Shown: positions 58,956-64,000 of the stretch, piece by piece | How positions within the stretch are numbered: position 1 is the first letter of the stretch | How the letters are laid out: each line of letters opens with the position of its first letter | Assembly (NCBI RefSeq): GCF_000801105.2 | Contig: NC_079512.1 | Span: 27,917,848-27,981,847, forward strand | DNA length: 64,000 nucleotides | Source: Raphanus sativus | Taxonomy: Eukaryota; Streptophyta; Magnoliopsida; Brassicales; Brassicaceae | Direction: 5' to 3' | Program-made: the position numbers and the translations under genes | The notes under the pieces: generated by a model | Database searches by the model: none | What the model was told of the DNA's origin: nothing | Seen by the model: the letters and a program-made list of their open reading frames with translations, nothing else

Positions 58956-59936
58956 ATGGGACTCCACCCTGTCTCAGAGGCCAACGCTTCGAGCCCCTTC
59001 GGCTCTCTAACCGCCGCCGAGTTCTACTCCCGCCATTCCGTCACCCACTCCTCCGCCTACATCACCAATCCAACCGGGCTCAAGCTCTTCACTCAGTGGT
59101 GGACCCCTCTCCACCGTCCACCACTAGGCCTCATCGCCGTCGTCCACGGCTTCACCGGCGAATCCAGCTGGTTCCTCCAACTAACCTCCGTCCTCTTCGC
59201 AAAATCCGGATTCCTCACTTGCGCCATCGACCACCAAGGCCACGGCTTCTCCGACGGCTTAACCGCTCACATCCCAAACATCAACCTCATCGTCGACGAC
59301 TGCATCTCCTTCTTCGACGACTTCCGTAGCCGTCACTCCTCCTCCCTACCTTCCTTCCTCTACTCCGAGTCCCTCGGCGGCGCGATAGCTCTCTACATCA
59401 CCCTCCGCCAGAAATCACAATGGAACGGTCTCATCCTCAGCGGCGCCATGTGCTCCATCAGCCACAAATTCAAACCTCCGTGGCCGTTACAACACCTCTT
59501 AACCCTAGCAGCCACCCTCATCCCCACCTGGCGCGTCGTTCCAACTCGCGGCACCATCGCGGGCGTTTCTTTCAAGGAGCCCTGGAAACGAAAGCTGGCC
59601 TTCGCTAACCCCAACAGAACGGTCGGTAAACCACGCGCCGCCACGGCCTACGAGCTAGTACGAGTCTGCGAGGATCTTCAAAGCAGGTTCGAAGAAGTAG
59701 AAGTTCCCTTGATGATAGTACACGGAGGAGACGACGTCGTCTGCGATCCCTCCTCCGTGGAGGAGCTTTACATGAGGTGCAAGAGCGGAGACAAGACGAT
59801 AAAGATCTATCCAGAGATGTGGCATCAGCTGATTGGAGAGTCCGAGGAGAACGTCGACTTAGTGTTCGGAGATGTTTTGGAATGGATCACGAACCGGTCT
59901 CGAAACGACGCCGTTAACGGTGGTAGCAAAGCTTAA
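58956..59936 (+). CDS. Monoacylglycerol lipase-like alpha/beta hydrolase
   Basis: A single exon of 326 aa with high GC content, unlike its AT-rich flanks but normal for a coding exon. Alpha/beta hydrolase blocks: oxyanion loop AVVHGFTGESSW (about 61-72), IDHQGHGFSDG (91-101), nucleophile elbow LYSESLGGAIAL with S139, the acid in VHGGDDVVCD and the histidine in MWHQLIG. This order and spacing is that of plant MAGL/caffeoylshikimate-esterase-type enzymes. The elbow is S-x-S-x-G rather than G-x-S-x-G (residue 137 is S). No signal peptide. Matches At5g14980 by order; lipid or shikimate-ester substrate not known. Confidence 0.9.
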   Translation: MGLHPVSEANASSPFGSLTAAEFYSRHSVTHSSAYITNPTGLKLFTQWWTPLHRPPLGLIAVVHGFTGESSWFLQLTSVLFAKSGFLTCAIDHQGHGFSDGLTAHIPNINLIVDDCISFFDDFRSRHSSSLPSFLYSESLGGAIALYITLRQKSQWNGLILSGAMCSISHKFKPPWPLQHLLTLAATLIPTWRVVPTRGTIAGVSFKEPWKRKLAFANPNRTVGKPRAATAYELVRVCEDLQSRFEEVEVPLMIVHGGDDVVCDPSSVEELYMRCKSGDKTIKIYPEMWHQLIGESEENVDLVFGDVLEWITNRSRNDAVNGGSKA

Positions 59937-60118
59937 TAAACGATTTAGCTTAGCTTTCATATATATAAATAAATAAAACGCTCCGAGATTGTTGTGTTCA
60001 AGATCCTCGAGAATAGGTCAAAACTATGTTCCGTGGCACTCAAGAAACATTTGTTAACAATAGAAATAATGAGAAAGTAAGATAACTTTTATAAGTTTAG
60101 TCTTGTGGGAAAGCCAAA
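59937..60118. other. Short spacer
   Basis: 180 bp between the hydrolase stop and the next ATG. It must hold the 3' end of one gene and the leader of the next; a leader longer than this would overlap. Confidence 0.5.
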
Positions 60119-62576
60119 ATGAAAGAGATAATGAAGGAAGTGGAAGGAAAAGTGAAGTTTTCAATGGCGGATTCGACGATGATGTTACTTGTACAACAAG
60201 CAATGGACAAAGCTCACGAAAAGATCAAAACAAAACACGGTCTTCTCCTCCGCCTTAACGCTATATCCCTATTCTACGAACTCGCCGTGTTACAGCTCGA
60301 GAGCTGTCTGAATTTCGTGCAACAAGAGACCGATAACCTCGAGAGCAACCACGAGGAAGTGGTCCGCGATCTGAGGAAGATCAAAGACAGGCTTCACCAC
60401 CGTCTCCTCGAGACAGAGCTGGCTATTCTCGAGAAAGACAGGGAGCTTTTAGAGAGGTCAGAGAACGAAGCGAGCTTGAGAAACGTCTTGGAGAGTAAAG
60501 AAACAGAGCTTGTTCATTTGCAAGATCTCGAGAGGAACAGGAGTAGTTGTAGTAATGAGATTGGTGAGGAGTTCTCTGAGCTGAAAAGCTCTGTTGATCA
60601 TCAGGTGATGAATCTTAGACAAAAGCTTGAGACGGAGTACGATGGTTTGGGGAAAGAGACGGAGGATCCTTCAGGGGTTGATATAGATGTTCTGAAAGGG
60701 ACGATGGATCTTGCGTTTAACAAGATGCATCACGCGATATTCTTGTCTGAGTTAGGTCCCATTGAGCAGAGCTGGAGATGGTCTATAGAGAGGGAGACAA
60801 TGGGGTTACTTATAAAAGGTTTCATGAATGGTTTAGAAGAGGAGAAGAAGAAGGTAATGATGGTTGTTAAAGATTATGAATCTAGGGTTTGTTTGATTCG
60901 TAGAGAGGTGGAATGTTTAGAATCACAGATCACCATCCATAGAACATCATCATCATCTCCTAGAGCAATAACAACATCATCATCTCCTAGAGCAATAACA
61001 ACATCATCATCTTCAATAGATTGTGAAGTTGTTCTTGATGATAAAGAAGAAGAGGGAGAAGAAGAGGGAGAAGATTCAAGCAACTATCCTGTTTCGAAGT
61101 TGATAAAGAGTCATGAATCGATCATTAGGAGGAAGAGCGAAGAGCTTGTTCCTCCTAAAATCGAGTCTATTAAACGCCAGAGGAGCTGCAACAGCTCTAG
61201 CTTGAAACGAGGTATTGATGATATCGTCGCAGGTCTTGATAGCTTGATGTCTCTTAACACTAAGCTGTTCGAACATTTTGTTTATGATGAGGATTATGAT
61301 AGACGTGATAATGATGAAGTGGTAATGGGCGATGGTTTGGATGATGTTTGGAAGAAAATGCAGAAACATAGATCGGTGCTGTCTGAAAATGAGGTAGAGG
61401 TGAAAGAAGACGTAGAAATGGAGTTAATGATCTTGGAAGATACTTACTTGACTCTACTCAAAGGTTTGTTAACAGATGAAATCACAAAAATTAAGAAAAC
61501 AGAAGAAGACATGGAGAGCCAAAAGAATCTAAACTGGGAGAAAGATTTTGAGATTCTTCGTGAAGATGAAGCATTCAGACAAGAAGTGGACTGGATTACT
61601 GTAAGAGAGTTGCTACAAGGAGTTTCAGAGAATATAGAGAATCATAAAAGGATTGAAGCAGAAAATAAAAGGCTGCTTGAGGAACAAGGAAAAAGGGCAT
61701 GCTTGGATACATCTCTAGTCTTTGATGATTTTGAGATTAATCGTGAGGATGAAAATTTCAGACAAGAAGTGGACTGGATTATTGTAAGAGAGTTGCTAAG
61801 AGAAGTTTCAGAGACTATAGAGAATCTTGAAAGGAATGAAGCAGACAATAAAAGGTTGCTTGGGGAACAAGTAGAGAGGGCAAGCTTGAATACATCTCTA
61901 GTCTTTGATGATTTTGAGATTCTGCGTGAAGATGGAGTGTTTAGACATGAAGTGGATTGGCTTATTGTAAGAGAGTTGCTAATAGAAGTTTCAGAGACTG
62001 TAAAGAATCTTGAAAGGAATGAAGCAAACAATAAAAGGTTGCTTGAGGAAGAAGTAAAGAGAGTGTGCATGGAGATATCTTTAGTTTTTGATGAATTTGA
62101 TTTCAAGATTCAAGAGAAGTTAAAGATGGCAAATTTAGGGTTACAAAACTCGGAGGAACATATTGATTCAACAGTGGATTATATAGCAGAGTTAAGACGA
62201 AAAGAATCTGCATATAGAACAGCTTTTGTTCTTAGGTCTGAGAATCTCATAAAGGCAGAAACTGAGGTAAAACAGTTTGTGATTTCATTCCTTATTATGA
62301 ATTTTTTTTTATGAAGTGCAAAACAAATTTCAGGTTGATCTTCTGGGAGATCAAGTAGATTCGCTTGTGAAGCTTCTGCAGAAAACGCTTTGGACATTTC
62401 ATCAACATCCATCGCTTCTCTGCAATCACTCAGATGTAAGTTAACATTAAATAAGTAGATTGTTTCACAAGGAATCTCTCTGGAAAAATCTGTATATTAT
62501 CTTATGCTTTTTTCAGATATCAGAAATTTGTAAGATGATCAAGGAAGTGTTATACGAGGATTACAAACCAAACTAA
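60119..62576 (+). CDS. WPP-domain-associated-like coiled-coil protein
   Basis: Three exons (60119-62266, 62334-62435, 62517-62576) give 769 aa. It is mostly predicted coiled coil: long E/K/R/L-rich helices, such as HEEVVRDLRKIKDRLHHRLL ETELAI-type and MKEIMKEVEGKVKFSMADST at the start. A DDKEEEGEEEGEDSS acidic stretch (about 300-320) and serine-rich repeats (SSSPRAITT twice) lie in the middle. Three tandem copies of a 61-residue unit occupy about 476-660, with RQEVDWITVRELLQGVSENI, RQEVDWIIVRELLREVSETI and RHEVDWLIVRELLIEVSETV at the same phase. The C-terminal exons encode VDLLGDQVDSLVKLLQKTLW and end in YKPN. By order it matches At5g14990, related to WPP-domain-interacting proteins of the nuclear envelope; that role is inference. 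Confidence 0.87.
61547..62095 (+). repeat. 183-bp in-frame tandem repeat, three copies
   Basis: Spacing of the repeated phrase ...GATTTTGAGATT... is exactly 183 bp twice (61550, 61733, 61916), i.e. 61 codons. Copies 2 and 3 are the closest to each other. The reading frame is preserved, so the repeat lengthens the coiled coil by whole units. Confidence 0.9.
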
Positions 62577-63790
62577 CTTGCAGAATAATAGTCAACATGG
62601 TAAAAGAAATAACTCACTTACCAACTATCTCATGTTTAGTCAAAACCATATTCCCTTATAAAAAGCCTGATTAGAAAAAAAGAAGAGAAATTTACAGTAG
62701 GACACACTTTTTACAAGTGTATACACACATACAATTTGTGAGACACTTATTTCAAATTGAATTCCTCTTTTATCCTGAAATTTATTAACTACACTTAACT
62801 CATTATTTTAATTTCTACTTTACTTTCTCTCATTTCTGTTTATGTTCATAATTTACTTTTTTTTTTGTTTATGTCCATATTGGTTATGTTCAATCACCAA
62901 CAATTAGCGCGTCAATACCGTCTCTTTCACTATCAAAGGTATGTCAAATCCAAAATCACACAAAAATTGCATCCACAACACACCATCCACGAGCTACCCG
63001 TCCACAAGTCATTCTTCCACTAGACACCCGTCCACAAGACAGTCCACAAAACACTCATTTGTCAAAATCTTCATCTGCATCTTTCTTATACTTTACGTTT
63101 TTCCTCTCCTTATGGAGATTTTTATGTAAATGTAGGATGAAATTAACATTATGGAATTCTTGCCGCAAAACACACAGGATTTGTCTCACTTTGGCTAATC
63201 ACACCCAAGCATCCAGCACCGGTCGTACACATTACGACGTCCACACAAATGATTATATCCGTATACATCCAGCCACTTATGTCCATCACAATAACGTTCA
63301 AGCAACTGCGTCCATCTGAAAATATCCACACACAAATTTTTCAAATACGATCGATTATCCTAATTTCCTATCCACACAACAGCGTTCAAGCAACTGCGTT
63401 CATTTGTTGTCCATTTTCATATGACTACAAACCATCATATGTTAACTTAATCGAAAAGATCTGAAAGTTTATGAAAGAGAGATTAAGAGTTCTAAAAAGA
63501 TTACAACTCTTATTGAATCGTGTCCACCATGTAGTATCTATCAAAACTTGTCCGTCAAATCTTATATGCTATTTATGGCACAAAACTTTCAATCACAAAA
63601 TTTGACACAAAATTTAAAATATATCAAATTGGATATTAACTTCTAGAAGACAAAAAATATAATTTACCATACCAAAAAAAAATTCTTTTATGTTTCTTGT
63701 AAAATGAGAAATTGGTAAAGAAAAATATAATGATGTTATTTAAGAAAAGCATACACAAAAGAGTAGTTTCGTCCTGATTTTAGTATAGTA
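62577..63790. other. Spacer with low-complexity pyrimidine/CCAC-rich sequence
   Basis: Between 62960 and 63060 repeats of ACCCGTCCACAAG / TCCACAAGAC type, and at 63296 and 63386 a repeated TTCAAGCAACTGCGT. This looks like imperfect repetitive DNA of unknown origin. No gene. Confidence 0.5.
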
Positions 63791-63946
63791 CAACAGAAAG
63801 TGCTCTTCAGGCTTCATCGGAATGCATTCAGATCATCCTCCTCTCTCATCCGCCAGATTGATCGCCAAGTGAAAGACAGGATTCTCTCTTTGCGTGGACA
63901 GAACCCAACTTCAGCTTCAATCATGATGCAGCAGTGGCTCCTCTGA
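63791..63946 (+). pseudogene. 3' end of a LINE ORF2 (non-LTR retroelement) protein
   Basis: An open stretch reads QQKVLFRLHRNAFRSSSSLI, then RQIDRQVKDRILSLRGQNPT and SASIMMQQWLL-stop (63944-63946). The R-x-H-R-N-x-F-R-S...I-D-R-Q-V-K-D-R-I-L-S-L-R pattern is the C-terminal end of Brassicaceae LINE reverse transcriptase proteins. Only this end is in view and no reverse transcriptase motif is present, so the copy is truncated. The sequence after the stop to 64000 is not explained. Confidence 0.6.
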
Positions 63947-64000
63947 ACGGGTTTCTCTGCTCTCCTCCATGGATTGAACTCGGATCAGACTGGCCTCCTT

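Overview
This is a stretch of plant nuclear genome. Genes have short spliced exons with GT-AG introns, plant-only families are present (NPF transporter, KUP/HAK transporter, R2R3-MYB, F-box, DUF760), and the spacers are AT-rich and filled with MITEs, a Mutator-like element and LINE remnants. Nearly every conserved gene is recognisable as the counterpart of a gene in the Arabidopsis thaliana At5g14740-At5g14990 interval, in the same order. The protein similarity is close but not identical, and several Arabidopsis genes of the interval are absent. This points to a Brassicaceae species, most likely a Brassica/Raphanus-type genome that lost genes after polyploidy. The species assignment and the locus names are inferences from memory of Arabidopsis gene order, not from a search.

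Layout. 1-1322: right part of a CACTA-like DNA transposon whose terminus abuts the last three exons of a beta-carbonic anhydrase gene (BCA2/CA2-like, 1323-2526). The stop codon and 3' flank of that gene are tandemly duplicated (2515-3045). 4095-5317 (-): WEREWOLF-like MYB. 6.2-7.5 kb: MITE cluster. 8.3-15.4 kb: a roughly 7-kb Mutator-like element carrying a DUF1985 gene, a GRF zinc-finger/coiled-coil/membrane gene and an intact-looking MuDR-type transposase. 18403-20704: mitochondrial formate dehydrogenase. 23142-24543: ARM/TOG-like protein. 25181-27866 (-): PIG-B GPI mannosyltransferase. 30900-34510: KUP8-type potassium transporter. 34911-37224: NHL-repeat membrane protein. 38565-39089: small plant-specific protein. 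40131-41349: plastid HMA-like protein. 41450-42607 (-): F-box protein. 43102-46203 (-): NPF5-type transporter. 48980-53075 (-): Golgi alpha-mannosidase II. 54023-56048: atypical E2F (E2FD/DEL2). 56642-58104: DUF760 protein. 58956-59936: monoacylglycerol-lipase-like hydrolase. 60119-62576: WPP-associated coiled-coil protein. 62577-64000: spacer with the 3' end of a LINE.

The genes do not form one pathway. They are housekeeping and developmental genes held together by ancestral synteny: one-carbon metabolism (FDH), GPI-anchor synthesis (PIG-B), N-glycan trimming (GMII), potassium and peptide/nitrate transport, epidermal cell fate (WER) and cell-cycle control (E2FD). I found no convincing new multi-gene system. 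The most interesting structures are the transposon junction inside the carbonic anhydrase gene, the composition and internal repeats of the Mutator-like element, a GC-AG intron in the PIG-B gene, a chloroplast trnH fragment cut at its anticodon, and a 183-bp in-frame triplication in the coiled-coil gene.
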